Positions 9,551 through 18,219 of a stretch of 64,000 nt of DNA are shown here, one piece after another; position 1 is the stretch's first letter, and each line of letters begins with the position of its first letter. The position numbers and the translations under genes were made by a program. The notes under the pieces are model-generated. The model searched no databases and was not told the DNA's origin. It was given only the letters and a program-made list of their open reading frames with translations. Source of the DNA: Candidatus Saccharibacteria bacterium UBA1050 (GTDB taxonomy: Bacteria > Patescibacteriota > Saccharimonadia > Saccharimonadales > Saccharimonadaceae); assembly GCA_002316545.1 (NCBI GenBank), contig DCDR01000001.1:435692-499691 (forward strand). Direction: 5' to 3'.

Positions 9551-9556
9551 TATAAT
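9551..9556 (+). promoter_or_regulatory. -10 box TATAAT of the pilin-like gene
   Basis: TATAAT lies 7 nt before the ATG at 9564, an apparent leaderless start. The -35 is weak. Confidence 0.5.
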
Positions 9557-9563
9557 TAATCTA

Positions 9564-9947
9564 ATGAAAGCTCGTGGTTTTACTATTCTTGAACTGCTGT
9601 TCCTCACAGTTGTACTTATCGCCATTGGCGCTTTGTTTTGGACACAGAAAAACAATATTGAAGTTGCTGCGCGTGACGACAAACGTAAAATTGCCATCAA
9701 TGCAATGTACTACTCACTGGAAGAAATATTTCACAAGCAAAGTGGTTACTACCCAATGGAGTTAACATCTGAGACATTGCCTTCCGTAGACAAGAAACTA
9801 TTTACCGATCCAAGAGGAGTCCAGTTAGGTGAAGGTGGCTCTGACTATCGCTACGAGCCTTCAAACTGTACAGACGACAAATGTCAGTCCTACACCCTCC
9901 GTGCGAATCTTGAAAACGAAGCAGACTACGTAAAAACAAATCGCTAG
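9564..9947 (+). CDS. Type IV prepilin-like protein (minor pilin or pseudopilin)
   Basis: A 127-aa protein with a class III signal: short basic leader MKARG, then FTILELLFLTVVLIAIG, with Phe+1 and Glu+5 after the predicted prepilin peptidase cut, and one hydrophobic helix. The C-terminal domain is small and carries two Cys in NCTDDKC, perhaps a disulfide. It is encoded apart from the assembly operon. It could be a minor pilin or a competence pseudopilin; no major pilin is evident in the window. Confidence 0.82.
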   Translation: MKARGFTILELLFLTVVLIAIGALFWTQKNNIEVAARDDKRKIAINAMYYSLEEIFHKQSGYYPMELTSETLPSVDKKLFTDPRGVQLGEGGSDYRYEPSNCTDDKCQSYTLRANLENEADYVKTNR

Positions 9948-9955
9948 TAAACGAG

Positions 9956-10774
9956 TTAATTTTCGTAGGGATCTACTGGGCGACCGTTTTTGAATGATTC
10001 AATTGCATTATTTAACACGGCAACTTGATTACGTGGATTTGCTACATATGAAAACCGGTAGGTGGTTTCTTCGCCTTCGGTACTTAGTCGAATTGTCCCA
10101 TAGTTAAGAATTGTTTGGAGAAAACCAGATTGACGAAAGCTTGCATCTTCGATGCTACCAAGACTAACGGTCTGCTCGTGACGAGAAAATACACTGTGTT
10201 GAATTTCCTGTACGACACTTTCATTGGTCATGTAAAATTGGTTCTGTAAATATACCCACACTGCAATAAAACCGCCAGTGGCTGTTAGTATCATTAGTAA
10301 TACAATAGGCCACAGCACAATATCAAAGCTTGGCAGACTAGGCACGGTAGTCTCTGGTGAGGCAGGGTACAAAATAAGCACAATCATTTGAACTATTAGA
10401 AGCAACGCTGTTGCGCCGACGGGTATGAGCAGTCCAATCGGGTGGCGTTTTATGTCTAAAATAACAAACTCACCTTCGCTAAGGTTGAGATGTGGGTAGC
10501 GCTTTTTTGAATCTATCGAACGCAGCTGTACATCCTCAGATAAAGGCTTATTGGCCGGCTCAACAGCTCGTGCCGCGTGAACCACGTGCGGTTCATTAGA
10601 GTACTGGGCACGAAGCTGCGGGTCATAATTCTGTCCAGATACTTCTTGGGTTGCTGCTGTGACATGAGATGACAGCCTCGGCTCCTGGTTAGACTGAGGA
10701 GGCACTACCTGAGGAGCTGCATAAAGTGGTCTCCCATTAGCGTCGTAGGCAACTGGTTTATTTGGATCTTCCAT
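9956..10774 (-). CDS. Membrane protein with bacterial PH domain (bPH2/YdbS-like)
   Basis: 272 aa. A long polar, Pro/Gln-rich N-terminus (about 1-85) precedes the family segment YPHLNLSEGEFVILDIKRHP, two TM helices (about 112-135 and 150-175), and a PH-like domain with QNQFYMTNESVVQEIQ and the NYGTIRLSTEG core characteristic of bPH2 proteins. Cellular role unknown. A TATACT box ends 8 nt upstream of the ATG. Confidence 0.8.
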   Translation of the reverse strand: MEDPNKPVAYDANGRPLYAAPQVVPPQSNQEPRLSSHVTAATQEVSGQNYDPQLRAQYSNEPHVVHAARAVEPANKPLSEDVQLRSIDSKKRYPHLNLSEGEFVILDIKRHPIGLLIPVGATALLLIVQMIVLILYPASPETTVPSLPSFDIVLWPIVLLMILTATGGFIAVWVYLQNQFYMTNESVVQEIQHSVFSRHEQTVSLGSIEDASFRQSGFLQTILNYGTIRLSTEGEETTYRFSYVANPRNQVAVLNNAIESFKNGRPVDPYEN

Positions 10775-10795
10775 GTCTTTTTAGTATAACAAACC

Positions 10796-11815
10796 TTATG
10801 TATCGTTTGATTTAGGTGAACGTCCTACATGCCTGTGTGCCTTCAGGGTCGCTTTTCTTCCTCGAGGAGTTCGTTCAATAAAGCCTATCTGTAGTAAGTA
10901 CGGCTCATAGAAATCTTCGATTGTAGTCGGCTCATCACCAGTAAGTGCCGCAATCGTGTTTAGGCCTACCGGCTCGCTACCGTAATTTTCAATCATACTC
11001 ATAAGCATATGTCGGTCTGCGGGGTCTAGTCCCAGTTCATCAATTTCCATCAGCTCCAAAGCTTTTGTTGTCATTACTGTATCTATGATTCCGTCACCGT
11101 TCACATCGGCGTAATCTCGTACTCGCTTCAGAAGGCGATTGGCGATACGTGGTGTGAGGCGTGCGCGTGAAGAGAGTAGTGTAGCAGACTCTGCTTTTAT
11201 TGGTGTGTTTAGAATCTTTGCCGCTCGGGTGATGATTTGAGCAATTTCGTCCGCCGTATAAAACTCTAAGCGGTACAAGTGTCCAAATCGGTCACGAAGT
11301 GGGGCAGCAAGACTGCCAGTTCTTGTGGTGGCACCAATAACGGTGAATTTTGGTAAATCAAGACGCACACTACGAGCGGCCGGACCTTTACCAATTACGA
11401 TATCCAGCTTGTAATCTTCCATCGCACTGTAAAGGACTTCTTCCACTGCCCTTCCAAGCCGATGAATTTCGTCAATAAACAGAATATCGCCGTCACTCAA
11501 GTTTGTCAGAATACTTGCGAGATCGCCGGCACGCTCAATCGCGGGACCGCTGGTAACTCGCAAACCGACGCCCATTTCATTGGCAATTACCGTTGCCATC
11601 GTCGTCTTACCTAAACCAGGAGGACCGTACAATAGTACGTGATCGATTGGCTCGCCGCGTTTCTTCGCTGCATCAATCGCAAGTTTTAGATTTTTCTTTA
11701 GGCGCTCTTGCCCGATATACTCGTTAAAATTCTGCGGCCGTAAGGTAACTTCAATCTGCTGCTCCTCGGCATCATCTTCGTCAATTGTTGTTGTCACAAT
11801 TCTATCAATTGCCAT
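10796..11815 (-). CDS. ruvB: Holliday junction branch migration helicase RuvB
   Basis: 339-aa AAA+ motor. Walker A GPPGLGKTT (about 66-74), Walker B LFIDEIHRLG, sensor I GATTRTGSL, arginine finger LRDRFGH, and a C-terminal winged helix (EDFYEPYLLQIGFIERTPRG). It works with RuvA and RuvC, both encoded nearby on the same strand. Its ATG overlaps the stop of the preceding NIF3-like gene by 1 bp (TAATG). Confidence 0.97.
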   Translation of the reverse strand: MAIDRIVTTTIDEDDAEEQQIEVTLRPQNFNEYIGQERLKKNLKLAIDAAKKRGEPIDHVLLYGPPGLGKTTMATVIANEMGVGLRVTSGPAIERAGDLASILTNLSDGDILFIDEIHRLGRAVEEVLYSAMEDYKLDIVIGKGPAARSVRLDLPKFTVIGATTRTGSLAAPLRDRFGHLYRLEFYTADEIAQIITRAAKILNTPIKAESATLLSSRARLTPRIANRLLKRVRDYADVNGDGIIDTVMTTKALELMEIDELGLDPADRHMLMSMIENYGSEPVGLNTIAALTGDEPTTIEDFYEPYLLQIGFIERTPRGRKATLKAHRHVGRSPKSNDT

Positions 11816-12147
11816 TACAAATCGTCCTCGTTGATAAGTGCAATTATTTCAACTGGCACTTCTTCGTATGGATGAACGCTTTTTAAAGCTGTTACGACAG
11901 TCTTCGCAACGCTTCTCTCGCACACAACTTCAACTCTCTCTTCCGCTACTTCTTCCGCCTGCCCTGGCTTACCAATTGTAGGATGAGCGTTATTTGATGC
12001 AAGAAATCTGCCCGTACCGCTGCTAGAGAAACTGCAAAAACTGTATTCGCCCAGTCTCCCCGCCCCAGCTTCTCCAACTGCCTGACGAAGCTTTTCGGCG
12101 GCATCATGTGGTACGTAAGTAATGATTTTAATCATTTCAGCACTCAT
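11815..12147 (-). CDS. Stand-alone NIF3/YqfO insertion-like (CutA-fold) protein
   Basis: 110 aa. The sequence ITYVPHDAAEKLRQAVGEAGAGRLGEY through VHPYEEVPVEIIAL matches the small ferredoxin-like/CutA-like domain found as an insertion in YqfO-type NIF3 proteins and as free-standing homologues. Biochemical function unknown. Its start overlaps the ruvA TGA stop (ATGA) and its stop overlaps the ruvB start, so it sits inside a ruvA-X-ruvB operon. Confidence 0.75.
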   Translation of the reverse strand: MSAEMIKIITYVPHDAAEKLRQAVGEAGAGRLGEYSFCSFSSSGTGRFLASNNAHPTIGKPGQAEEVAEERVEVVCERSVAKTVVTALKSVHPYEEVPVEIIALINEDDL

Positions 12148-12713
12148 GATTTAAGTGCCTTTCTAACACGCTCACTGGTTGAAAGTGAGCCATCTATGTT
12201 CTCTAGCATTTTACTAGCATCCGCGAGCGTATAGCCAAGTGCCATCAAGGCCTCTAGCGCTTCGTCGCTGGTATTGAGTTCGGTTTGCACTGCACCAGAG
12301 CTGTAGTGTGTTGGCAAACCAACTTTATCACTCAAATCTACCACCACTCTATCTGCTGTTTTCTTGCCTACTCCAGCTGCTTTAGCGACGAACGCGCTAT
12401 CACTGTGCGCTATCGCATTTCGCACGACTTGCGCATTTCCCAGGCTCAAAATCGCCAGCGCCGCCTTCGGACCAACACCCTGCACTGTAATTAGCATCTC
12501 AAATAATTTTTTTGCGGCAAGACTGCTAAAACCATATAAATCTTGGGATTGTTCGCGTATGTGGTGATAAGTATAAAGTTTTACATTTTCTTGTAAAGAC
12601 ATTTGCTCATAGTCTTCTAGAGCCACCTGTACCTCATAACCAATCCCACTCACATCAACAATCACTGAGCCAGCAAATTTTTCAACGACTGTGCCAAAAA
12701 CGTGCGCTATCAT
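12144..12713 (-). CDS. ruvA: Holliday junction DNA-binding protein RuvA
   Basis: 189 aa. OB-fold domain I (about 1-62), tandem helix-hairpin-helix domain II (LITVQGVGPKAALAIL and VGKKTADRVVVDLSDKVG), and a C-terminal three-helix domain III (EALEALMALGYTLADASKML) that contacts RuvB. Its start overlaps the stop of a 26-codon upstream ORF (ATGA). Confidence 0.95.
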   Translation of the reverse strand: MIAHVFGTVVEKFAGSVIVDVSGIGYEVQVALEDYEQMSLQENVKLYTYHHIREQSQDLYGFSSLAAKKLFEMLITVQGVGPKAALAILSLGNAQVVRNAIAHSDSAFVAKAAGVGKKTADRVVVDLSDKVGLPTHYSSGAVQTELNTSDEALEALMALGYTLADASKMLENIDGSLSTSERVRKALKS

Positions 12714-12790
12714 TTCCAGCTTCTCCCTCGAATTATTGCAGCAATTCCAACCATGATGATAAACAGTACTATACCAAGCTGTGCTTTCAT
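12710..12790 (-). CDS. Possible 26-residue membrane microprotein upstream of ruvA
   Basis: An ATG at 12790 opens 26 codons whose TGA overlaps the ruvA start as ATGA. The product is one hydrophobic helix (LGIVLFIIMVGIAAII) followed by a basic tail RGRSWK, a typical small membrane protein layout. Shine-Dalgarno evidence is weak; a TAATAT -10-like box lies upstream. It may serve mainly for translational coupling to ruvA. Confidence 0.35.
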   Translation of the reverse strand: MKAQLGIVLFIIMVGIAAIIRGRSWK

Positions 12791-12824
12791 AGCACTATTA
12801 TCTCATATTACGTCGTAGTCGCCT

Positions 12825-15122
12825 TCACAGTTGGTCTTCTGAACAGCCCACTGCATTCACAGTCGCCCCGACCGCTGTGTTTGGACACTGATCAATATCA
12901 TCTGTTACACCATCTGAATCAGCATCATCACCTTCTACACAATTTGGATCATTGGCAGCTAAATCTTCCTTGCCAGGAACACTACACATATCGACGACAC
13001 AGTTTTCATCATCAGCGGTAAGGTCTTCCTTACCTACAACAGTACACATCGCCGTTTCTTCATCTTTTTTGGGTTTGTCTTTTTTCTTATCAGGCACGTT
13101 ACAACTTTCTTTTGGTTGCGCAGAGGCAAGGAAGTATTCATTAAATGTGCCAGTACCGGCTCGGTCTGCTTTTTTACCGTTACTACAAACAAGTAGTTTT
13201 ACAATTCCTGCGGGTTGCTTGAATGCCTCGTTTGACGTGCCATCTAGGACAGATTGCATAAAGCTTCGCCAAATTGGCCCGGCCATGCTTGAGCCACCAT
13301 TGTACATTGCTACGTTATCGTTATTTCCTACCCATACACCAGCCGCGATACTTGGTGTGTAGCCTATAGTCCAAGCGTCTTTCGCATCGTCGGTAGTTCC
13401 GGTCTTCACCGCCACCGTATGACCAGAAACTGTCAGTGAACTTCCAAAAATTGGTGCCCGCGCATTGTTGTCGGAAAGAATGTTTGATATTAGAAACGCG
13501 CCTTGTTCACTTACGCCACGTTCGCTTGTTTTGTCTTCAGTAAAAATTGTTTCGTCAAATTTGTTATCGATTTTATCGATAATCGACGTGTTGTAATGCT
13601 CACCTTGATTTGCAAAGCCTGCGTACGCATTGGTCATTTCTTCAAGTGGAATTTCGCCCGATCCAAGTGCCAATGGTAAGCCATAGTCCGAAGCACTACG
13701 ATTCAATGTAGTAATGCCCATTTTCTTGGCAGTCGTAATCGCGTTATCAACTCCTAGTTTTTGCATGACCTTAATTGATGGAATGTTTAGAGAGCGTGAT
13801 AATGCATTGCGAACGCTAATCGGACCGCTAAATGTTCGGCTTGCGTTTTGTGGAGTGTAGCCACCAAAGTCAGTTGGTACGTCTTGAAGGACAGTTGCAG
13901 GAGTGACCAAACCACGAGCCAGCGCTTCCGAGTAATAAATTGGTTTAAAGCTCGAACCAGGCTGACGTGGCGTAGTAACCATATTCACCATACCCCACTT
14001 CGGATTATTGTAGTCGGCGCTACCCACAAGTGCCCGAATTTCACCAGATTTTGGATCGATTGCTACCAAACTCGCATTGGTACCATTGTTTGCCTGAATG
14101 AAGGCCATATTACTTTGAACCGCTGCATTTGCCTTTTTCTGCATACCTAGATCAAGCGTTGTCACGACACGATAGCCAGAACGGTTAACCTTTTCTTCAC
14201 CGTATTTTTCATATAATTCGGATAGAACCATTCCGGTAAAGTGTGGTGCACCATTGTCGATTGGGTCACGCTTCGGCGCATAATGAAGTTTTTGCTTGAG
14301 CGCAACTTGTTTTTGAGCTTCAGTAATTTTGCCATTTTTGACCATGCGAGTCAGCACCGTGTTTTGGCGTTCATATGCATACTCCTTCACACCCGAGATA
14401 GGTGAGTAGTTAGTAGGGGAAGGCAGGATACCGATTAGCATTGCACTTTCACCAACCGTTAAGTTCTTCTGGCTTTTATTAAAGTACGTTTTGGCTGCGT
14501 CCTTAATACCAAATGCACCTTCTCCAAAATATACAGAGTTCAGGTACATTTCTAAAATTTCGTCTTTTGAATAGCGCTGCTCAATGGCTAGAGCTACAGA
14601 TAGCTCTTGGTATTTACGCAAAAACGTACGCTGATCGGTCAGGACGGTATTTTTCGCGAGTTGCTGCGTTAATGTTGAGCCACCGTAGTTATTCCCACCG
14701 CTGATGAAGTTCGCATACAGCGCGCCCAGTATGTTACCCAGAGAAAAACCTGAGTGTTCATAAAAGTTCTTATCTTCTGATGCGATTACAGCTTTTTCTA
14801 CGTTGTCTGAGATGTCCTTCAGCTTCACAATGTCGTGGTGCTTAGACCGACCAAAGCTATATATTTGTTTACCTTTTCTATCAACTATCTCAACGCCTGT
14901 ATTATTACGGTTCATTAGACGTTCTTGATCATCAATATCTCGCGCAAAGTAAAGATATGTCGCGATTGGTGTAATTATCAAAAAAGCTAGTATTGGCGTT
15001 GAAACCAGCAAAACCTGCTTCTTCCAGCCTAATCGCTTCCACCAAGCAATCTGGTGTTTAAAGGTACTTTTGAGCCCACGAACTGGTCCGCGTTTCTTAG
15101 TGTATTTTCCCTGTCGGTACAT
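12825..15122 (-). CDS. Class A penicillin-binding protein (PBP1A-like) with a Cys/Asp-rich tail
   Basis: Bifunctional peptidoglycan synthase, 765 aa. Cytoplasmic basic N-terminus, one TM helix (about 36-60), GT51 transglycosylase with catalytic E116 in SEDKNFYEHSG and GGSTLTQQLAKN, then the transpeptidase with SSFK (S390), SLN (444-446) and KTGT (573-576). The last ~80 residues are unusual: after a Lys/Asp-rich linker come two near-copies of a CxVxGKEDLxAxDxNC unit and a thrombospondin-type-3-like segment DADSDGVTDDIDQCP, likely calcium-binding. A TATACT box lies 7 nt before the ATG. Confidence 0.93.
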   Translation of the reverse strand: MYRQGKYTKKRGPVRGLKSTFKHQIAWWKRLGWKKQVLLVSTPILAFLIITPIATYLYFARDIDDQERLMNRNNTGVEIVDRKGKQIYSFGRSKHHDIVKLKDISDNVEKAVIASEDKNFYEHSGFSLGNILGALYANFISGGNNYGGSTLTQQLAKNTVLTDQRTFLRKYQELSVALAIEQRYSKDEILEMYLNSVYFGEGAFGIKDAAKTYFNKSQKNLTVGESAMLIGILPSPTNYSPISGVKEYAYERQNTVLTRMVKNGKITEAQKQVALKQKLHYAPKRDPIDNGAPHFTGMVLSELYEKYGEEKVNRSGYRVVTTLDLGMQKKANAAVQSNMAFIQANNGTNASLVAIDPKSGEIRALVGSADYNNPKWGMVNMVTTPRQPGSSFKPIYYSEALARGLVTPATVLQDVPTDFGGYTPQNASRTFSGPISVRNALSRSLNIPSIKVMQKLGVDNAITTAKKMGITTLNRSASDYGLPLALGSGEIPLEEMTNAYAGFANQGEHYNTSIIDKIDNKFDETIFTEDKTSERGVSEQGAFLISNILSDNNARAPIFGSSLTVSGHTVAVKTGTTDDAKDAWTIGYTPSIAAGVWVGNNDNVAMYNGGSSMAGPIWRSFMQSVLDGTSNEAFKQPAGIVKLLVCSNGKKADRAGTGTFNEYFLASAQPKESCNVPDKKKDKPKKDEETAMCTVVGKEDLTADDENCVVDMCSVPGKEDLAANDPNCVEGDDADSDGVTDDIDQCPNTAVGATVNAVGCSEDQL

Positions 15123-15134
15123 AGTATCTAGTAT

Positions 15135-15180
15135 AGCAAAATACTGCCTCCCTTTTCGTATTTGGTGACAGTATTTTGCT
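15135..15180. repeat. 12-bp perfect inverted repeat upstream of the PBP gene
   Basis: AGCAAAATACTG (15135-15146) and CAGTATTTTGCT (15169-15180) are separated by 22 nt. On the minus strand the repeat lies between the end of the 15218 gene and the PBP start, and its distal arm abuts the PBP -10 box. It could be a terminator for the upstream gene or an operator for the PBP gene. Confidence 0.6.
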
Positions 15181-15217
15181 TTGTTTTATCTATAGCTTAG
15201 ACTAAAATGATGCCTCG

Positions 15218-15700
15218 TTATGAGTCCATGTGTTCACCACGATCACCGCGAGGGCCACGTACTGGCAAACCCAAGTCACTCATTGTAATGTTTTGAGCTT
15301 CCATCCACTTTCTCAACGCTTCCATTTTCTTATGGATTTTTTCACGATTTGCGTCAGTTTTATCCTTATCATGAAGTGCATCTATCTTTTCCCATGCCGC
15401 CACAATATGATCATACTGAGCTTGAGTAATTTTGCCATTACTCAACGCCTTTTTCAGTGCCGTCAAACGCTCAGTTTTCATATCCTTATCGTGAGCTTCA
15501 CGTGCTTCATCAAAGACAGCTTGCACATCACTTTTCTTCAGATTAAATTTGCTAACTAACTTGTCAATCAAACTGCTCATTGGGTCAGTCGATGATGACG
15601 TATCAGACAATGCCGATGTCGTGGCACTGAGTCCAAGACCTGCCGCACCGATTGATACAACGCCACCTGCTACTAATAATGCTTGCTTCGTTTTGTTCAT
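15218..15700 (-). CDS. Small secreted/anchored helical protein of unknown function
   Basis: 160 aa. An N-terminal signal-like segment (KQALLVAGGVVSIGAAGLGLS, about 5-25, ending ATTSALS) is followed by a Ser/Thr linker and a charged helical region of about 110 residues rich in Asp, Lys and Glu, with short repeats around HDKD (AREAHDKDMKTER and IDALHDKDKTDAN). The C-terminal VRGPRGDRGEH is Gly/Arg-rich. No family recognised. An exported, possibly metal- or surface-binding protein is plausible. Confidence 0.7.
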   Translation of the reverse strand: MNKTKQALLVAGGVVSIGAAGLGLSATTSALSDTSSSTDPMSSLIDKLVSKFNLKKSDVQAVFDEAREAHDKDMKTERLTALKKALSNGKITQAQYDHIVAAWEKIDALHDKDKTDANREKIHKKMEALRKWMEAQNITMSDLGLPVRGPRGDRGEHMDS

Positions 15701-15799
15701 TTCTATACTCCTTACTTGCGAGACTATGTGGTATTTCGTAGAGCGCGCCTACAGAAGCCTACTATAGCCAAGCCACCTGACAAAACGCTGAGAGTATAT

Positions 15800-16270
15800 T
15801 TACCGACTCATTAACTGATGAGTAATCGCTGCGGCAATTGCATCCGCAGCATCGTCTGGTTTTGGAATTTCTTTCAAATTTAGTTGCAATCGAACCATTT
15901 CTTGCACTTGCTTTTTATCAGCCTTGCCATAGCCGGTAAGGCTTTGTTTTATTTGCATTGGCGTATATTCAGCAATAGCCAGTTTGGCTTTACGGCCTGC
16001 TAGCATAGCAACACCGCGCGCATGCGATACGCTCATGGCTGTCGTAACATTCCTAGCAAAAAATAGATGCTCGATACTCATTACATCTGGCTTTGTTTCA
16101 GCAATAATTTCGGTTAGGCCATCGAAAATTTCTTCCAGACGCTCATCGAGTGGCGTGTGTGCTGGTGTACGAATCACGCCAGCGGTTACTAGCTTGCTTT
16201 TGCCAGCCACAACATCAATTACCCCAAATCCCAATATGCCAGTGCCCGGGTCAATCCCGATTATTCTCAT
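15800..16270 (-). CDS. ruvC: Holliday junction resolvase RuvC
   Basis: 156 aa. RNase H-fold nuclease with catalytic Asp in GIDPGTGILGFG (D7), Glu in SIEHLFFARN, and C-terminal KADKKQVQEMV and PDDAADAIAAA holding the remaining two Asp. It cuts four-way junctions handled by RuvAB. TATACT ends 6 nt before the ATG, a leaderless layout, so it appears to be transcribed separately from ruvA-ruvB although on the same strand. Confidence 0.95.
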   Translation of the reverse strand: MRIIGIDPGTGILGFGVIDVVAGKSKLVTAGVIRTPAHTPLDERLEEIFDGLTEIIAETKPDVMSIEHLFFARNVTTAMSVSHARGVAMLAGRKAKLAIAEYTPMQIKQSLTGYGKADKKQVQEMVRLQLNLKEIPKPDDAADAIAAAITHQLMSR

Positions 16271-16284
16271 GTTGTTAGTATACG

Positions 16285-18180
16285 CTACTTAGCAGACGCT
16301 ATTGGTTTAAATAGTCGCTTCATTCCTTGGCCAACTTCATGACGCCACTCCCAACCAGCATAGCCTACGGCCAACAGACCAACTCCTCCAAACGCCCACC
16401 AACCTAGTGTTGCTTCGGCCGTATCCTGTACGGCTTCAACCGGGAAATCTGCTTTTATTAACTTTGGTACTGTGCGGCAACGGTTCGTCAGAGGATTTCG
16501 TTCTTGGTTTGGAGCACACGGCTTTAATGAGCTAGCGGCCGAGATTGATGAACGGCAACGGTTCGTCAGAGGATTGCGAGTTTGGCCTGGTTTGCATGGC
16601 GTGAGAGAGGTTGATGTTGATACTATGTTACGACAGCGATTAGTTTCTTCACTACGATATTGCGTAGGCAAACAGGGTGTCAGTGAAGTTGCGACTTCAA
16701 TTTTGTTACAGCGACCCGTCTCAAAATTACGTTCATAGCCAGTTTCGCAAGGTGGATATTCCGTATACGCGTTGGTCTCACTGGGCGTAATGGTAAATGT
16801 TTGAAGCCATGTCCCTCCAACCAAAGAGAGTGATGTATTTTCATCCAAATCTTGATAGCTACGAGCGTCGACTTCCACAGTTCCGTCTGAATTTAGCACA
16901 TATACTGTACCTTCTGTCGTTTTGGTAAGCTCCAGTTCGGTCGTTGCTATATCGATTGTTGCGTATCCGTTCGCTGGTAGCATAGTATTTTCAGGAAACA
17001 CGAAGCTCGCGGTTTGACTACGATTGGTTTGTAATTGACAGCCTGAGACATCGTAGTTTGTATTAGAAGTATTCACGACTTCAATGAACTGCTGGTCAAC
17101 ATTTGCGGCAATTTCAGACAGCCTCAGACTTGTGCATTCATTCACCAAGCCACCAAGACTAAATTGGGTTTCTGCGTCATACGGAGTTGGATATTTCGTC
17201 CATTGCCACGTATCTATAAGGTTATTGTATGCCCATGACCAACCTTCGTGGCTTGATGCGCTAGGATATCCGACAATTGTTTGATCATAACGATGTAAGC
17301 CATATTTATCTTCCAGCCATACCCAGCTACCGCTATCTGTTAGGTTAAGCTTCACAACTACATAGCTTCCTGACGGAATCGTACCACTTAGGTAAGTCGT
17401 ATTGCTCGAGCTGGATGCTTGACCCGCCGCCCCTACCCTCAACCTCATATCATCAAGGCTAATCGGCACAGGAGCGCCATTGTATAATTTTACATAGTCA
17501 TAGCATAATGCACTCGTGTCGTTTGGTGCACATGAAACCGCGTCTGGATAAATTTCTGTTACTCTAATGTCGGTGTCAAGAATTAGCGTGTATAGCGGGT
17601 CAGCTTCGACAGAAAAATTTGCTCCCGGTACGAATGCGGTGAACGTGGTGAGGTAATTACCTGTTGAACTTGATATGTTTCGCGAGAAATAGAATACTGG
17701 CGGTACCGACTCAACCCGTGGTGTCCGACTAGTGCCTGTTGTGTCGTTTATCGATGGTGTAACGACATGCTCGTTCAATAAACTTCCGTCTGGTGGAATT
17801 AATCTAATATCGATAAGTCTGGGATCTGATGCAGGCGAAGGTTGTGTAATACTGAACGTTGGTAAAGTTACTACCAGGCTATCTGCTACTAAAGCCTTCT
17901 TTTTGGGCTCTAAATAACCCGTCAGGGGCTCACTAAGCCAGCTACCTCCACCAGTCCATCGTACTCCAATTCGCCAACCTTGAAGATCAGTGATTTCATT
18001 CAAATCATTATAGATTTGCACGTACCTAAGGTTGTGCCCCTGGAATGAGTAGGCTGTAATAAGCAAAGGACCATCGACTTTTACGGGTTCGCTTGGAATA
18101 GTATCGATGGCATGGGCAGGCGATGAATAAACAATAATTGCAACGACAAGTACAAGTAGCCCGCCCAAATACTTTTGCAT
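16285..18180 (-). CDS. Surface-anchored lamin-tail-domain (LTD) protein with four Cys-rich repeats
   Basis: About 631 aa from the ATG at 18180, chosen because it opens a clear signal peptide (MQKYLGGLLVLVVAIIVYSS, cut near AHA). Lamin-tail-like beta domains follow near 35-125, 190-310 and 345-460. Then come four tandem units of the form C-x3-x-RN/S-x2-T-x-RC (CETGYERNFETGRC, CLPTQYRSEETNRC, CKPGQTRNPLTNRC, CAPNQERNPLTNRC). A C-terminal TM helix (WWAFGGVGLLAVGYAGW) and a short basic tail anchor it. LTD domains bind DNA or other ligands in some exported proteins. Function here unknown. Confidence 0.85.
   Translation of the reverse strand: MQKYLGGLLVLVVAIIVYSSPAHAIDTIPSEPVKVDGPLLITAYSFQGHNLRYVQIYNDLNEITDLQGWRIGVRWTGGGSWLSEPLTGYLEPKKKALVADSLVVTLPTFSITQPSPASDPRLIDIRLIPPDGSLLNEHVVTPSINDTTGTSRTPRVESVPPVFYFSRNISSSTGNYLTTFTAFVPGANFSVEADPLYTLILDTDIRVTEIYPDAVSCAPNDTSALCYDYVKLYNGAPVPISLDDMRLRVGAAGQASSSSNTTYLSGTIPSGSYVVVKLNLTDSGSWVWLEDKYGLHRYDQTIVGYPSASSHEGWSWAYNNLIDTWQWTKYPTPYDAETQFSLGGLVNECTSLRLSEIAANVDQQFIEVVNTSNTNYDVSGCQLQTNRSQTASFVFPENTMLPANGYATIDIATTELELTKTTEGTVYVLNSDGTVEVDARSYQDLDENTSLSLVGGTWLQTFTITPSETNAYTEYPPCETGYERNFETGRCNKIEVATSLTPCLPTQYRSEETNRCRNIVSTSTSLTPCKPGQTRNPLTNRCRSSISAASSLKPCAPNQERNPLTNRCRTVPKLIKADFPVEAVQDTAEATLGWWAFGGVGLLAVGYAGWEWRHEVGQGMKRLFKPIASAK
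16475..16575 (-). repeat. DNA repeats coding the C-terminal Cys-rich units
   Basis: A 23-bp exact repeat occurs at 16475-16497 and 16553-16575, a period of 78 bp (26 codons), inside the LTD gene. Two further protein-level units lie upstream in coding sense but are more diverged, so the last two units look recently duplicated. Confidence 0.7.
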
Positions 18181-18219
18181 AATTAGTTTTAATTGTACGC
18201 CAGAGTAGTCAAAAATCAA

